A stretch of 64,000 bases of DNA from Arthrobacter sp. ok362 (GCF_900102785.1 NZ_FNGC01000017.1:1-64000); one strand, 5' to 3'. Shown: positions 1 through 12,009, counted from the stretch's first letter. Numbers and translations are program-made. Notes: generated by a model from the letters alone, not told the origin.

Positions 1-347
1 GCCGAGAGCAGCGGGCCCTCGGACTCCGCGGCGACCTTGAACAGCCAGCCGGCCCCGTACGGGTCGGAGTTGATCAGCGCGGGATCGGAGACAACAGCGT
101 CGTTGATCTCGGTCACCTCACCCGTGACCGGCGAGTACAGATCAGAGACCGACTTGGTCGACTCAACCTCACCGCACGTCTCCCCCGCGGTCACCCTCGA
201 GCCAACCTCGGGCAGATCCACGTAGACGATATCGCCCAGGGCGTCCGCAGCAACCGCGGAAATCCCGATTCCCACGGGCCCAGCCCCATCCGAGGCAACC
301 CATTCGTGCTCGGCCGAATACTTCAGTTCAGCAACTACTTTGCTCAT
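1..347 (-). CDS. gcvH: Glycine cleavage system H protein, 3' end cut by window edge
   Basis: H protein carries the aminomethyl group on a lipoyl arm between GcvP, GcvT and the lipoamide dehydrogenase. The leftward frame opens MSKVVAELKYSAEHEW, the usual H-protein start. It contains the lipoylation region EVESTKSVSDLYSPVTGEV, where the Lys of ESTKS is the lipoyl attachment site. About 115 residues are visible and the C-terminus lies outside the window. It is the third gene of the gcvP-gcvT-gcvH operon, about 125 bp after gcvT. The ATG at 345-347 is the only plausible start. Confidence 0.95.
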   Translation of the reverse strand, partial: MSKVVAELKYSAEHEWVASDGAGPVGIGISAVAADALGDIVYVDLPEVGSRVTAGETCGEVESTKSVSDLYSPVTGEVTEINDAVVSDPALINSDPYGAGWLFKVAAESEGPLLS

Positions 348-453
348 GTTTCGCAATCCTTAGACTTTTGTGTTTGGTTTCGAAAGGCTCAATCACCGAC
401 AGTGAGCTCCCGAGAGGGGCCCGCCGGGACCGGAGCCGGGTACGCCGAGGCAC

Positions 454-495
454 CCGTTCTACAAGCGGGACTTACTTGTCCCGCTTGTAGAACGG
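454..495 (-). terminator. Perfect 18-bp hairpin spanning the gcvT stop codon
   Basis: CCGTTCTACAAGCGGGAC (454-471) and GTCCCGCTTGTAGAACGG (478-495) are exact inverted repeats separated by six bases that hold the gcvT stop codon. The last 18 coding bases of gcvT are thus repeated in inverse just after the stop. No U-run follows on the minus strand. It may protect the gcvT mRNA 3' end, attenuate or terminate between gcvT and gcvH, or be a relic of a templated inverted duplication. Confidence 0.6.
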
Positions 496-1620
496 AAGGG
501 CGACAACTTCGAAGGGCTCCGGCTTGCCGCGGAGGTCGACGTCGACGAGGGTGCCGGGTTCGGCGTGCTCGACGTCGACATAGGCCAGCGCGACGGGATA
601 GCCCAGGGTGGGGCTTGGCTGGCCCGAGGTCACTTCGCCGATGAGCCTGCCGCTCTTCAGGACGGAGTAGTGGGCTCGGGCGGCCCGGCGTCCCAGCCCC
701 TTGAGGCCCACGAGTTTTTGGCCGACGGTGGTTCCGACCCCGGCAGCCTTGATCGCCGCCAGTGCGTCCTTGCCCACGAGGTCGCTTTCCTTGGCGAGCG
801 AGACAACCGGGCCCAGGCCGGCGGCGTAGGCGTTGACGTAACGGGAGAGCTCGTTTCCGTAGAGCGGCATTCCGGCTTCGAGGCGCAGGGAATCCCGGGC
901 AGCGAGGCCGGCGGGGATGAGGCCGTGGCCGGCACCGGTTTCCAGCAATGCCTCCCACAGTCCTGCCGCATCCACGTTCGGGATGTAGATCTCGAAGCCG
1001 TCCTCACCGGTATAGCCGGTGCGGGCAATCAGCAGGTCCTGGGCAGTGCCGTTGACGGTGAGCCCTACCTCGAGAGCGGCGTAGTACTTCAGTTCGGTGA
1101 CCAGCGCGTGCTGCTCGGCCGGGACGAGGGTCAGCAGTATGGCCTCTGCGTGGGGGCCCTGAACGGCGATCAGCGAGGTCTCGGCGGAGGCGTCCTCCAC
1201 GACGACGTCGAACCCGCCTTCTTGGGCAGAACCAGCCCGTTCGACCAGAGCCGCGGCTACCACCCTGGCGTTGCCCGCGTTGGGGACCACCAGGTACTTG
1301 TCCTCAGCGCGGCGGTACGAAATGAGGTCGTCGATGATGCCGCCGTCGGTGTTGCAGATCAGCGAGTACTTCGCCCTGCCGACGGCGACCGCCGACAGTT
1401 TCCCCACAAGTGCGTAGTCCAGGAAAGCGGCCGCGTCCGGGCCACTGACCCAGACCTCGCCCATGTGGGACAGGTCGAACAGGCCGGCGGCGTTACGTAC
1501 CGCGTGGTGCTCAGCGAGTTCGGAGTCGTACTTAAGGGGCATCTGCCAGCCGCCGAAGTCCGTGAAGGAAGCGCCGGCCTTTTTGTGCTGCTCGTAGAGA
1601 GCGGTGTACTTTTCGGTCAT
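472..1620 (-). CDS. gcvT: Glycine cleavage system T protein (aminomethyltransferase)
   Basis: GcvT transfers the methylene group from aminomethyl-H protein to tetrahydrofolate and releases ammonia. The 382-residue protein starts MTEKYTALYEQHKKAGASFTDFGGWQMPL, and has the GcvT folate-binding features LFDLSHMGEV, the IARTGYTGEDGFEIY block and GLAARDSLRLEAGMPLYGNEL, with a C-terminal barrel ending LPFYKRDK. The ATG at 1618-1620 is chosen because the family begins there; an in-frame extension upstream looks non-conserved. It follows gcvP by 11 bp in the same operon, under the glycine riboswitch. Confidence 0.96.
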   Translation of the reverse strand: MTEKYTALYEQHKKAGASFTDFGGWQMPLKYDSELAEHHAVRNAAGLFDLSHMGEVWVSGPDAAAFLDYALVGKLSAVAVGRAKYSLICNTDGGIIDDLISYRRAEDKYLVVPNAGNARVVAAALVERAGSAQEGGFDVVVEDASAETSLIAVQGPHAEAILLTLVPAEQHALVTELKYYAALEVGLTVNGTAQDLLIARTGYTGEDGFEIYIPNVDAAGLWEALLETGAGHGLIPAGLAARDSLRLEAGMPLYGNELSRYVNAYAAGLGPVVSLAKESDLVGKDALAAIKAAGVGTTVGQKLVGLKGLGRRAARAHYSVLKSGRLIGEVTSGQPSPTLGYPVALAYVDVEHAEPGTLVDVDLRGKPEPFEVVALPFYKRDK

Positions 1621-1631
1621 TGGGTCAGTCC

Positions 1632-4514
<2,883 letters not shown>

Positions 4515-4555
4515 GATTCAGGCGCCCTGTGAGCGCCGCGATGATGTGGGTTCCT

Positions 4556-4740
4556 CCCCGCTCTGTATTGGACCTGAGAGATTCCGCAGACGTGGTTGCC
4601 CGCTTGCACCGTCGGTGAGCCCGGTTATCCGGGCTGCTTTCCAGAGTTGCCTCGCCGCGGCGGTACATGGGCCTGAGAGATTCCTGGGGAGGATTTGCTC
4701 CTACGGCGCCTGACTGGATGTACCGGCAGGACTCTCCCGC
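4556..4740 (-). promoter_or_regulatory. Tandem glycine riboswitch (gcvT element)
   Basis: Reading the minus strand from 4740, aptamer 1 has GCGGGAGAGT, then GTAGGAGCAAATCCTCC and AATCTCTCAGGC. A short linker leads to aptamer 2 with GAGGCAACTCTGGA, CACCGACGGTGCAAGCG and AATCTCTCAGGT. Two copies of the conserved glycine aptamer core in this order are the hallmark of the tandem glycine riboswitch. It lies directly upstream of gcvP, so glycine should activate gcvPTH expression, as known for this class. Confidence 0.95.
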
Positions 4741-4840
4741 CGCAGATCAAAAGCGTTTGCGCCACTCGGAAGTGACGCGATTCACACAGTAGCCGGTTCC
4801 CCTGCCCCACGCAAGAGGACGACGTCTGCCCCTTCATGGA

Positions 4841-4871
4841 GCGAACCGGGCGGCCGCGGCGCCCGGTTCGC
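4841..4871 (-). terminator. Hairpin downstream of the PucR gene
   Basis: GCGAACCGGGCG (4841-4852) and CGCCCGGTTCGC (4860-4871) form a perfect 12-bp stem with a 7-base loop, 12 bp past the PucR stop codon. There is no clear U-run, so it is a probable rather than canonical terminator separating the regulator from the riboswitch-controlled operon. Confidence 0.55.
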
Positions 4872-4883
4872 CGGATTCGCGGC

Positions 4884-6377
4884 CTACTTATGCATCGCCT
4901 CATGGATTTGAAGCGCAAACCAAAGCTGAGCCAAAGTGGACGTTTCGGTCATGTCCAGACCCGTCAATTCGCTGATTTTTCGGATTCTGTAGATGACGGT
5001 TTGCCGGTGGGCGAAGAGCGCCGCCGCGGTCTTTTGCCACGATCTCTGCGTATCGAGATAGGTCCTTAACGTCACGAGGAGATCGCCTTCCTGGCTCTGT
5101 TCGTAAGCGAAGATCGGACCCAGCAGCCGCTCTACCAACGCGGTCCCTTCCTCGAAGCTCGTGAGCCCCAGCCACGAGGCGCCCTCGGCGTAGCGGGCCA
5201 GATTCAGGGCGTTGCCCTTGGCCGAGCCGAGTGCCCACAGCGACTCCTGCAACGCACGCTGGATCCCGGGCGCAGACGTCGGCGAGCTGATGCCGATCCG
5301 GACGTCGGGACCCGCGCAGTGGATCAAAATATCGTCCGTTACCGCAGCGGACACCGCCACATGAAGTGTGTTGAAGCGCCGCAGGCAAGCGGCCGGAAAA
5401 CCGTGGCGCCACAGTTCGACGTGGACGTTCCCCAGCCGCTCGCCGTGGTCGGCCGATATCGACACCACCAAGAAATCCTCGGCCGGAACATCAAAAGCCG
5501 TGAGCCGACTCTCCAGTTCCGCCGTTCCCAGGCGACCGTCGACCGCTTGCAGCAGGAATTCGCTCGCCAGACGGTGCTCGCTTTCCAGGGACAGGACCTT
5601 TCGTGAAAGTTCCAGCCCCAGCACCGTTGCCGCATGCAGGAGCACGACGGCGTCCGGGACGGGGTCGTTGTTGGGCAGCACCACCAGGAGCGCATTGGCG
5701 TGCGTGGGGATATCCATCATCAACACGTGCCTGCCGTGAAGCCGATGCCACTGGAACTTCTTCCCGGCCAAGGAGATTCGCCCCGTCAGCTGGGCCAATT
5801 CCGCCTGCAGGAAATCCGGCAGCGGCTGGCCGTCCGGATGCCACGGATGAAGGCAACGCCGGTCCACGACGAACAGATCTGCATCGAGCTCAGCCCCGAG
5901 GCCCAGAAGAAGGCCTTGCAAGGGGTCCTCGGAAGTTCCAGCAGTGCGGAGCAGGTCGTAAATGCGGGCGGTCTGGCGCAGGCGCCGCGATTCCTCCAAC
6001 AGGGAAGATTCAGCCACAGTTCTGGCGATGGCGATGAAGGGCAGCGGGTAGGGCACGTTGATCAGCGGCAGCGGCAGCCGTTCACAAGCAGCCAGGAACT
6101 CCGGCATCAGCTCCGGCGCGTGCATCTGCGCTCCGATGGCCAGCGCACCGGCGCCCGCATCCACCAGCGCCTCGGCGAGCGCAACCTGCCCAGCAGCTTC
6201 GGCCGGGATGGACAGGCCATTGGTCATCATCAGCTCGCCGCCGGTGACCCATTCCCACAGTCTCGGCAAATCAGAGGTGTGGGCCCACGTGATCCGGTTG
6301 TGGTTACCTGCGGATCCGGCCAGAAGGGTGAGTCCCAGCTGGGGTTCCGCCAAGAGCTCGGCCACTGTAATTGCCAT
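4884..6377 (-). CDS. PucR-family transcriptional regulator
   Basis: The 497-residue protein has the PucR architecture. Its N-terminal sensory domain (about 1-125) begins MAITVAELLAEPQLGLTLLAG and includes WEWVTGGELMMTNG. A GGDEF-like middle region follows, then a C-terminal PucR helix-turn-helix (about 435-495) with RSWQKTAAALFAHRQTVIYR and LTGLDM. PucR proteins often control purine, amino-acid or polyamine catabolism. It is divergent from the ureohydrolase-permease operon at 6601, with an AT-rich intergenic region holding a near-palindrome, so it is probably the local regulator. The ligand is unknown. Confidence 0.9.
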   Translation of the reverse strand: MAITVAELLAEPQLGLTLLAGSAGNHNRITWAHTSDLPRLWEWVTGGELMMTNGLSIPAEAAGQVALAEALVDAGAGALAIGAQMHAPELMPEFLAACERLPLPLINVPYPLPFIAIARTVAESSLLEESRRLRQTARIYDLLRTAGTSEDPLQGLLLGLGAELDADLFVVDRRCLHPWHPDGQPLPDFLQAELAQLTGRISLAGKKFQWHRLHGRHVLMMDIPTHANALLVVLPNNDPVPDAVVLLHAATVLGLELSRKVLSLESEHRLASEFLLQAVDGRLGTAELESRLTAFDVPAEDFLVVSISADHGERLGNVHVELWRHGFPAACLRRFNTLHVAVSAAVTDDILIHCAGPDVRIGISSPTSAPGIQRALQESLWALGSAKGNALNLARYAEGASWLGLTSFEEGTALVERLLGPIFAYEQSQEGDLLVTLRTYLDTQRSWQKTAAALFAHRQTVIYRIRKISELTGLDMTETSTLAQLWFALQIHEAMHK

Positions 6378-6421
6378 GGAATTGCGCTCCCAGCTCCTTG
6401 GTTTCCGACCATCTAGACACC

Positions 6422-6439
6422 CTTAGACATATGTATAAG
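6422..6439. promoter_or_regulatory. Near-palindrome between PucR gene and catabolic operon
   Basis: CTTAGACATATGTATAAG is an 18-bp palindrome with one mismatched pair, about 45 bp upstream of the PucR start and 160 bp upstream of the agmatinase-family gene. It sits in an AT-rich patch unlike its surroundings, as expected for a divergent promoter/operator. Assignment as the PucR site is inferred from position only. Confidence 0.45.
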
Positions 6440-6600
6440 AGCCTCGGCCATTTGTAGTCAATCTACCGCTATACGCCGTGATGCGCGTCACTAAGAATTG
6501 AATTACTTACTTCCCGCTCTACGGCGAGCGACCAGCGCCTCCCCCACCGAAACGCCGCCGGCGTCACCGCACGGCAGCCCAGCAATCGAAGGATCTCCGC

Positions 6601-7605
6601 ATGACAACGCACAAGCCCATCGGCCCCGTCGACGCAACAAAAGTCCCCCGGTATGCAGGCCTCGGCACGTTCGCCAGGCTTCCCCAAATCGACCGCGTTC
6701 CGGACTACGACATTGCGATCGTCGGCGTACCGTTCGACGGCGGAACCTCCTTCCGGCCCGGCGCCCGATTCGGACCTGCCGCAGTCCGCGAAGCCTCCCG
6801 GCTTCTGCGTCCCGGATACCACCCCGAACTGGATGTTGAACCTGTCTATGAAGCGCAGGTTGTGGACGCCGGCGACATCGCCTGCACCCCTTACGACATC
6901 ACGCGGGCAGTCCGCGAAATCGAAGAGCAGGCACTGCCCCTGATCAGTGAGGACAAGAGGCTCATCTCGATCGGCGGCGACCACACCATCGCCCTCCCGA
7001 TGCTGCGGGCTTTGAACAAGGTCCACGGACCCGTGGCTTTGCTGCACTTCGACGCCCACCTGGACACGTGGGACACCTACTTCGATCAGCCGGTCACCCA
7101 CGGAACCATCTTCCGTCGAGCATTCGAGGAAGGCCTCCTGGTCGAAGACAAGTCCATGCACGTCGGCATCCGCGGGCCTGTCTATGATCGCAACGACTTC
7201 CTCCGCGACCACGAATTCGGTTTCCAGATCATCCGCTGCTCGGACCTTGACGTCATCGGCGTCCCGGCAGCCATCGCGCAGGTCAAGGAGCGGCTCGGCG
7301 ACACCCCGGTCTACGTCTCCATCGACATCGACGTCCTGGACCCGGCATACGCGCCCGGCACTGGTACCCCCGAAATGGGCGGGCTCCACTCCCGCGAACT
7401 CCTGGCACTGCTCCGCGGACTCAACGGCATCAACATTGTGGGCGCCGACGTCGTCGAGGTCGCCCCGGCCTACGACCACGCAGACATCACCACAGTCGCC
7501 GCGGCCACCCTCGTCTTCGACCTGCTCGCACTGATGGTCAACCGCAGCAAGGCCTCCACCAACCCCGTCCGTGAACTGCAAGCAGCCTCCTGGAGCGCAT
7601 CATGA
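6601..7605 (+). CDS. Ureohydrolase, agmatinase/guanidinobutyrase family
   Basis: This 334-residue binuclear-metal hydrolase should release urea from a guanidino compound. The Mn ligands are visible: GGDH (125-128), DAHLD (151-155), THG (166-168) and SIDIDVLDP (240-248), the last followed by APGTGTPE as in agmatinases. Sequence alone cannot separate agmatine, 4-guanidinobutyrate and other guanidino substrates. It is the first gene of a rightward operon and overlaps the NCS1 permease gene by 4 bp. The aminobutyraldehyde-type dehydrogenase downstream fits a guanidino-to-amino-to-acid route. Confidence 0.92.
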   Translation: MTTHKPIGPVDATKVPRYAGLGTFARLPQIDRVPDYDIAIVGVPFDGGTSFRPGARFGPAAVREASRLLRPGYHPELDVEPVYEAQVVDAGDIACTPYDITRAVREIEEQALPLISEDKRLISIGGDHTIALPMLRALNKVHGPVALLHFDAHLDTWDTYFDQPVTHGTIFRRAFEEGLLVEDKSMHVGIRGPVYDRNDFLRDHEFGFQIIRCSDLDVIGVPAAIAQVKERLGDTPVYVSIDIDVLDPAYAPGTGTPEMGGLHSRELLALLRGLNGINIVGADVVEVAPAYDHADITTVAAATLVFDLLALMVNRSKASTNPVRELQAASWSAS

Positions 7606-9074
7606 GCACTCGAACCACTCCCGTCGCCGCGGGCGAGGTGCCCCGGCTCGAAGACAAGACCATCCAACCCATCCCCGCCGACGAACGCCACGGCAAAGCC
7701 CGGGACCTTTTCACCATCTGGTTCGGTTCCAACATCATGATCATGACCATCGTGACCGGCGGACTCGCGACAACGGTGTTCGGGCTCAGCTTTGTGCCCG
7801 CCATCGTCGGAATCATCATTGGGAATCTTGTCGGTGGCATCTTCATGGCCCTGCATTCGGCCCAAGGTCCGCAGCTGGGCGTGGCGCAGATGATTCAGAC
7901 CCGCGGCCAGTTCGGTTCGTACGGGGCGCTGCTGATCGTTGTGATCGTGGTGGTCATGTACGTCGGGTTTTTCGCTGCGAACCTCGTCTTTGGCGGCGAA
8001 GCGCTGGCCGCAGTCAACCCAGGCATCAGCGTTGACGCAGGCATCATTGTCATTGGCGTCGTGAGCGTCGTTGCCACCATCTTCGGCTACCGGCTCATCC
8101 ACGCCTATGCACGCTTCTTGAGCGTCGTGGCCGGTCTGGCGCTGGTGCTGGCCTTCGTCTGGGTCCTGGCCGTCGACGGATTGCCGGCCAGCTTCCTAGA
8201 CCAGGGAAACTTCAACTGGGTGGGCTTCATGGCCACCATCTCCGTCTCCGCCCTCTGGCAGCTCGCCTATGCTCCCTACGTCTCGGACTACTCCCGCTAC
8301 ATGCCTCAGGGCACCGGCTCGGCACCGGCGTTCTGGGCATCCTACTCAGGCTGCGTCTTGGGAACACTCTTCCCGATGGTCTTGGGTGCCTTGGTGGGAA
8401 CGCTCGCCCTGTCACTGATCAACGATGGCAGCAACGTCGAAATAGTCGGGAGCCTGGGAGCACTGCTCCAGCCATGGACCATGGCAGTCATCGGAATCTT
8501 CTGCCTTGGCGTTGCAGCGTCGAACGCCATGAACCTCTACTGCGGAGTCCTGTGCACCCTCACCATTGGGCAGACGTTCAGGCCGACTTGGTTGCCCCAT
8601 GCCAAGACCCGGACCATAGCGGCGATCCTCCTCTTCACCGTCGCCCTCCTGATCGCGCTGTTCGCCCGCGACAATTTCATCTTCTTCTACACGAACTTCC
8701 TGTCCTTCCTGATGTACGTCCTGGTTCCTTGGACAGCCATCAACCTGGTGGACTACTACCTCCTGCGGCACGGCGACTACAGGGTTGAAGACTTCTTCAA
8801 GCGCGACGGCGGGGTGTACGGAAGGTTCAACTGGGTGGCGATCGGAGCCTATGTTGCCGGCGCCCTGGTCCAGGTGCCGTTCTCGGCAACAGCGATGTTC
8901 ACAGGTCCTATTGCCGCAGCGATGAATGGCGTGGACCTCTCCTGGATTGCTGGCCTGGTGGTCGTTGCACCCCTGTACTACTTTGCGGCGCGGATGTTCC
9001 GGAGGAAGTCTGAAGCGGCCGCCTTCCAGTCGCCCGCATTCGCAGCTGATCTGATTGAAGCCCCCCGGGCCTAA
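7602..9074 (+). CDS. NCS1-family nucleobase/cytosine-type permease
   Basis: This is a 490-residue membrane protein with about 12 hydrophobic segments. The N-terminal FTIWFGSNIMIMTIVTGG and the SDYSRYMP motif typify the NCS1 purine/cytosine permease family. Known members take up cytosine, allantoin, hydantoins or thiamine by cation symport. Its ATG overlaps the ureohydrolase stop (ATGA), implying coupled translation, so it probably imports the substrate of this pathway. The substrate may be nitrogen-rich and guanidino-like rather than a nucleobase, but that is inference. Confidence 0.9.
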   Translation: MSTRTTPVAAGEVPRLEDKTIQPIPADERHGKARDLFTIWFGSNIMIMTIVTGGLATTVFGLSFVPAIVGIIIGNLVGGIFMALHSAQGPQLGVAQMIQTRGQFGSYGALLIVVIVVVMYVGFFAANLVFGGEALAAVNPGISVDAGIIVIGVVSVVATIFGYRLIHAYARFLSVVAGLALVLAFVWVLAVDGLPASFLDQGNFNWVGFMATISVSALWQLAYAPYVSDYSRYMPQGTGSAPAFWASYSGCVLGTLFPMVLGALVGTLALSLINDGSNVEIVGSLGALLQPWTMAVIGIFCLGVAASNAMNLYCGVLCTLTIGQTFRPTWLPHAKTRTIAAILLFTVALLIALFARDNFIFFYTNFLSFLMYVLVPWTAINLVDYYLLRHGDYRVEDFFKRDGGVYGRFNWVAIGAYVAGALVQVPFSATAMFTGPIAAAMNGVDLSWIAGLVVVAPLYYFAARMFRRKSEAAAFQSPAFAADLIEAPRA

Positions 9075-9133
9075 CGCCCTCCCCTCACAAACTCCGTCGC
9101 CGAGACCGGCGCAGAAAGCAAAGGCTAACTATC

Positions 9134-10648
9134 ATGGCACTCACACACCTCGAGCAGTTCACAGTCCGACGCTCCTCCGCGGAACAAAGCTGCGCCAGCG
9201 TTTTGCCTCCCGTTTTGCCTCCGACGGGGCACTTCATCGGCGGAACGTTTGTTCCCGGTTCCTCGACTCGCCTCATCGACGTCGTAGACCCCACCACGGA
9301 GCAGGTCATCGCGTCCGTGCAGGCCGGCACGGCCGCGGATGTGGACATTGCGGTTGAGGCGGCAGTGGCGGCCCAGAAGTCCTGGGGCGCCACCACACCG
9401 AAGGAACGGTCCGAGGTGCTCTCCCTGATCGCCAACATCATTGAAGCCAACCGTGAAGCTTTCGAAATCATCGAGTCCGCCAACACCGGCAAACCGCGAA
9501 CCGTCGCGGAAGACGATGTCTCCAGCACCATAGACACGTTCCGATTCATGGCGGGCGCTTCCCGCACACTGACGTCCATGGCAGGTGGCGACTACGCCAC
9601 CGGACACACCTCGGTCATCCTCAGGGAACCCGTCGGCGTCGTCGGCGTCATCACCCCGTGGAACTACCCGCTGCTGATGGCTGCTTGGAAAATCGCGCCC
9701 ATCCTGGCTGCCGGAAACAGCATCGTCCTCAAGCCTTCGGAACAGACTCCGCTGTCGACGCTGAAGCTGGCAGAACTGGTAGCCGGACGCATCCCAGATG
9801 GAATTCTCAACGTCGTGACGGGGCAGGGCCGAACCGTTGGGCAGCGGCTCGCCGAACACCCTGATGTCGCCCTCGTTGCGTTGACGGGGAGCGTCGTCAG
9901 CGGACAGGCAGTGGCGGAGACGGCGGGCAGATCCGTCAAGCGCGTCCATCTCGAACTCGGCGGCAAGGCCCCTGTTGTTGTCTTCCCCGACGCCGACCTC
10001 CGCGCGGCCGCCGCCGGCGTGCGAAACGCCGGCTTCTGGAATGCCGGCCAGGACTGTGGCGCTGCCTGCCGCGTTCTCGTCCACGAATCCGTGGCTGAGG
10101 AGTTCACTGAGCACCTGGTACGTGAAGTCGGCACGCTCGTCGTCGGCGCTCCAGGCGCAGGAGACGACGTCGAAATCGGTCCCATGATTTCGCGCCCGCA
10201 CTTCGAACGCGTGAAGGAATCGCTCGCGGAGGCCAAGGCTGCCGGTCTTCAGGTGGCCATCGGCGGCTCCGCTCTGGAAGGCCCCGGCTACTTCATCGAA
10301 CCCACAGTGATCAGCAACGTACCGGCCGGGGCGCACATTGCCACCCACGAAATCTTTGGTCCCGTCGTCACCGTCGAGTCCTTCGGTTCCACGGAAGAGG
10401 CCATTACGCGGGCCAATGAGAGCCCTTACGGCCTTTCTGCCTCGGTATGGACGCGGGATTCGAGCCTCTCGCTCAGCGTTCCGAAACAACTCGACTTCGG
10501 CACCGTCTGGGTCAATTCACACCTGGTGTTGGCTTGCGAGGTTCCGTGGGGCGGATTCAAGGGATCCGGCTACGGCCGCGACCTCTCGCTGTATGCCCTG
10601 GACGATTACTCCCGGACCAAGCACGTCATGATCAACCACGGCGCATGA
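9134..10648 (+). CDS. Aldehyde dehydrogenase, aminobutyraldehyde type
   Basis: This is a 504-residue NAD(P)-dependent aldehyde dehydrogenase. The catalytic residues are Asn177 in TPWNYP, Glu274 in LELGGKAP and Cys308 in WNAGQDCGAACR. The QDCxAACR context around the cysteine is typical of gamma-aminobutyraldehyde (PatD-like) dehydrogenases, which oxidise 4-aminobutanal from putrescine to GABA. The start at 9134 has AAAGG upstream; about 30 residues precede the conserved FIGGTFVPG. It lies 59 bp after the permease gene in the same operon. Confidence 0.9.
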   Translation: MALTHLEQFTVRRSSAEQSCASVLPPVLPPTGHFIGGTFVPGSSTRLIDVVDPTTEQVIASVQAGTAADVDIAVEAAVAAQKSWGATTPKERSEVLSLIANIIEANREAFEIIESANTGKPRTVAEDDVSSTIDTFRFMAGASRTLTSMAGGDYATGHTSVILREPVGVVGVITPWNYPLLMAAWKIAPILAAGNSIVLKPSEQTPLSTLKLAELVAGRIPDGILNVVTGQGRTVGQRLAEHPDVALVALTGSVVSGQAVAETAGRSVKRVHLELGGKAPVVVFPDADLRAAAAGVRNAGFWNAGQDCGAACRVLVHESVAEEFTEHLVREVGTLVVGAPGAGDDVEIGPMISRPHFERVKESLAEAKAAGLQVAIGGSALEGPGYFIEPTVISNVPAGAHIATHEIFGPVVTVESFGSTEEAITRANESPYGLSASVWTRDSSLSLSVPKQLDFGTVWVNSHLVLACEVPWGGFKGSGYGRDLSLYALDDYSRTKHVMINHGA

Positions 10649-10676
10649 GCGTTAAGACCAGCATCGGAGCTCGGCA

Positions 10677-11972
10677 ATGACCACCACGAATCATCCCCAC
10701 ACCGCATCGTCGGCGCGCGCCGCAACCCCGTCCGCACCCTTCGGGACAGACGTAACCTGGACCAATTGGGGCGGAAACCAGAGCGCCACGCCGGCCTTCA
10801 CCGTCCGGCCGCGGACTGAACAGGACGCGCTCGACGCCGTCCGGTTCGCCATCCGCGAAGGCCTGCCCGTACGCGCAGTCGGCTCGGGGCATTCGTCCTC
10901 GCCGCTTGTCCAGACGGGCGGCGTCCTCATGGACATGTCCGCACTCTCGGCCATCACCGGAACCGACCTCTTGGGGCGCCGCGCGCGGGCCCTGGCCGGC
11001 ACCACCATCAACGCCTTTGGCGATCCGCTGTGGGAGCAGGGGCTGGCACTGGCCAACCAGGGCGACATCGACAAGCAGCAGATCGCCGGGGCGCTCTCGA
11101 CCAGCACCCACGGGTCCGGAAAGAACCTGGGCAGCTTCTCATCAGCCCTGCGTTGGGTCAGGCTGATCAACGGCTACGGCGAAATCGTCGAAATCGGTGA
11201 AGGGCAGCTCCGCGAACTCAAGGCTGCCCAGGTCGCTTTGGGGACGCTTGGAATTTTCCTGGAGGTCGAACTGGCGGTCGAGGACCGCTATTACCTGCAG
11301 GAGGAGATCACGTATCCCTCGTGGGCTGAGACCGCGGCAACGTGGCAGGCCGACGTCGACGCGAACAGGCACTACTCGTTCCTCTGGTGCCCGGACGACG
11401 ATTCATGCGAGCTCCTGGACCTGCCCGGTTCGCCGGGCCAGAGCATGGCAAACCGCAGCTACACCAAGCGGTACAACATCGCCCAGATCCAGGACGAGCG
11501 TGAAATTTCCCGCACGGAGGGCGCCCGGCTGGACCGGGCGTACCGCATCTACCCGGGCGGATTCACCACACCGTTCCATGAACTCGAGTACTTTGTTCCC
11601 AGCGAGCACGGCCTGGAGGCCGTCGAGGCTGTCCAGGACCTGATCCGTACCAAGCATTCCGACCAGAAGTACCCCGTTGAGGTTCGCTGGGTGAAAGCCG
11701 ACGAAGGGTACATGTCCCAGTTCCAAGGCCGCGACACCACCGTCATTACCCTGACCACCGAACCGGGAACCGACTACTGGCCCTTCTTCCGGGATGCAGA
11801 TGCCGTACTGCAGGAATTCGCGCCACGTGCACACTGGGGCAAGATCCACTTCATGACGAGGAACCGCTTGGAGCGTCTCTACCCGGAGCTTGACACCTTC
11901 ATCCAGGTACGCCGGGAATTCGACCCCCGCGGAATATTCCTGAACGACCACACTCGTGCGCTCGTTGGCTAA
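10677..11972 (+). CDS. FAD-linked oxidase, D-arabinono-1,4-lactone oxidase / alditol oxidase family
   Basis: The 431-residue VAO-fold flavoprotein has an N-terminal FAD domain with VGSGHSSS, where His72 is the probable covalent FAD attachment, then GALSTSTHGSG, and a C-terminal ALO domain with HWGKIHF near residue 385. Relatives oxidise sugar lactones, alditols or hydroxy compounds with O2. A GGAG sequence precedes the ATG and the gene is 28 bp after the dehydrogenase. Its role in an otherwise nitrogen-linked operon is unclear; it may make the aldehyde used by the upstream enzyme. Confidence 0.87.
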   Translation: MTTTNHPHTASSARAATPSAPFGTDVTWTNWGGNQSATPAFTVRPRTEQDALDAVRFAIREGLPVRAVGSGHSSSPLVQTGGVLMDMSALSAITGTDLLGRRARALAGTTINAFGDPLWEQGLALANQGDIDKQQIAGALSTSTHGSGKNLGSFSSALRWVRLINGYGEIVEIGEGQLRELKAAQVALGTLGIFLEVELAVEDRYYLQEEITYPSWAETAATWQADVDANRHYSFLWCPDDDSCELLDLPGSPGQSMANRSYTKRYNIAQIQDEREISRTEGARLDRAYRIYPGGFTTPFHELEYFVPSEHGLEAVEAVQDLIRTKHSDQKYPVEVRWVKADEGYMSQFQGRDTTVITLTTEPGTDYWPFFRDADAVLQEFAPRAHWGKIHFMTRNRLERLYPELDTFIQVRREFDPRGIFLNDHTRALVG

Positions 11973-12009
11973 ATCAGCCATCTAGGCTAAATCGGCAATT
12001 TCCGGCATG

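Noticed and set aside
9125..10489. 454-codon antisense frame across the aldehyde dehydrogenase
   Set aside because: It lacks known motifs and the sense strand carries an intact enzyme.
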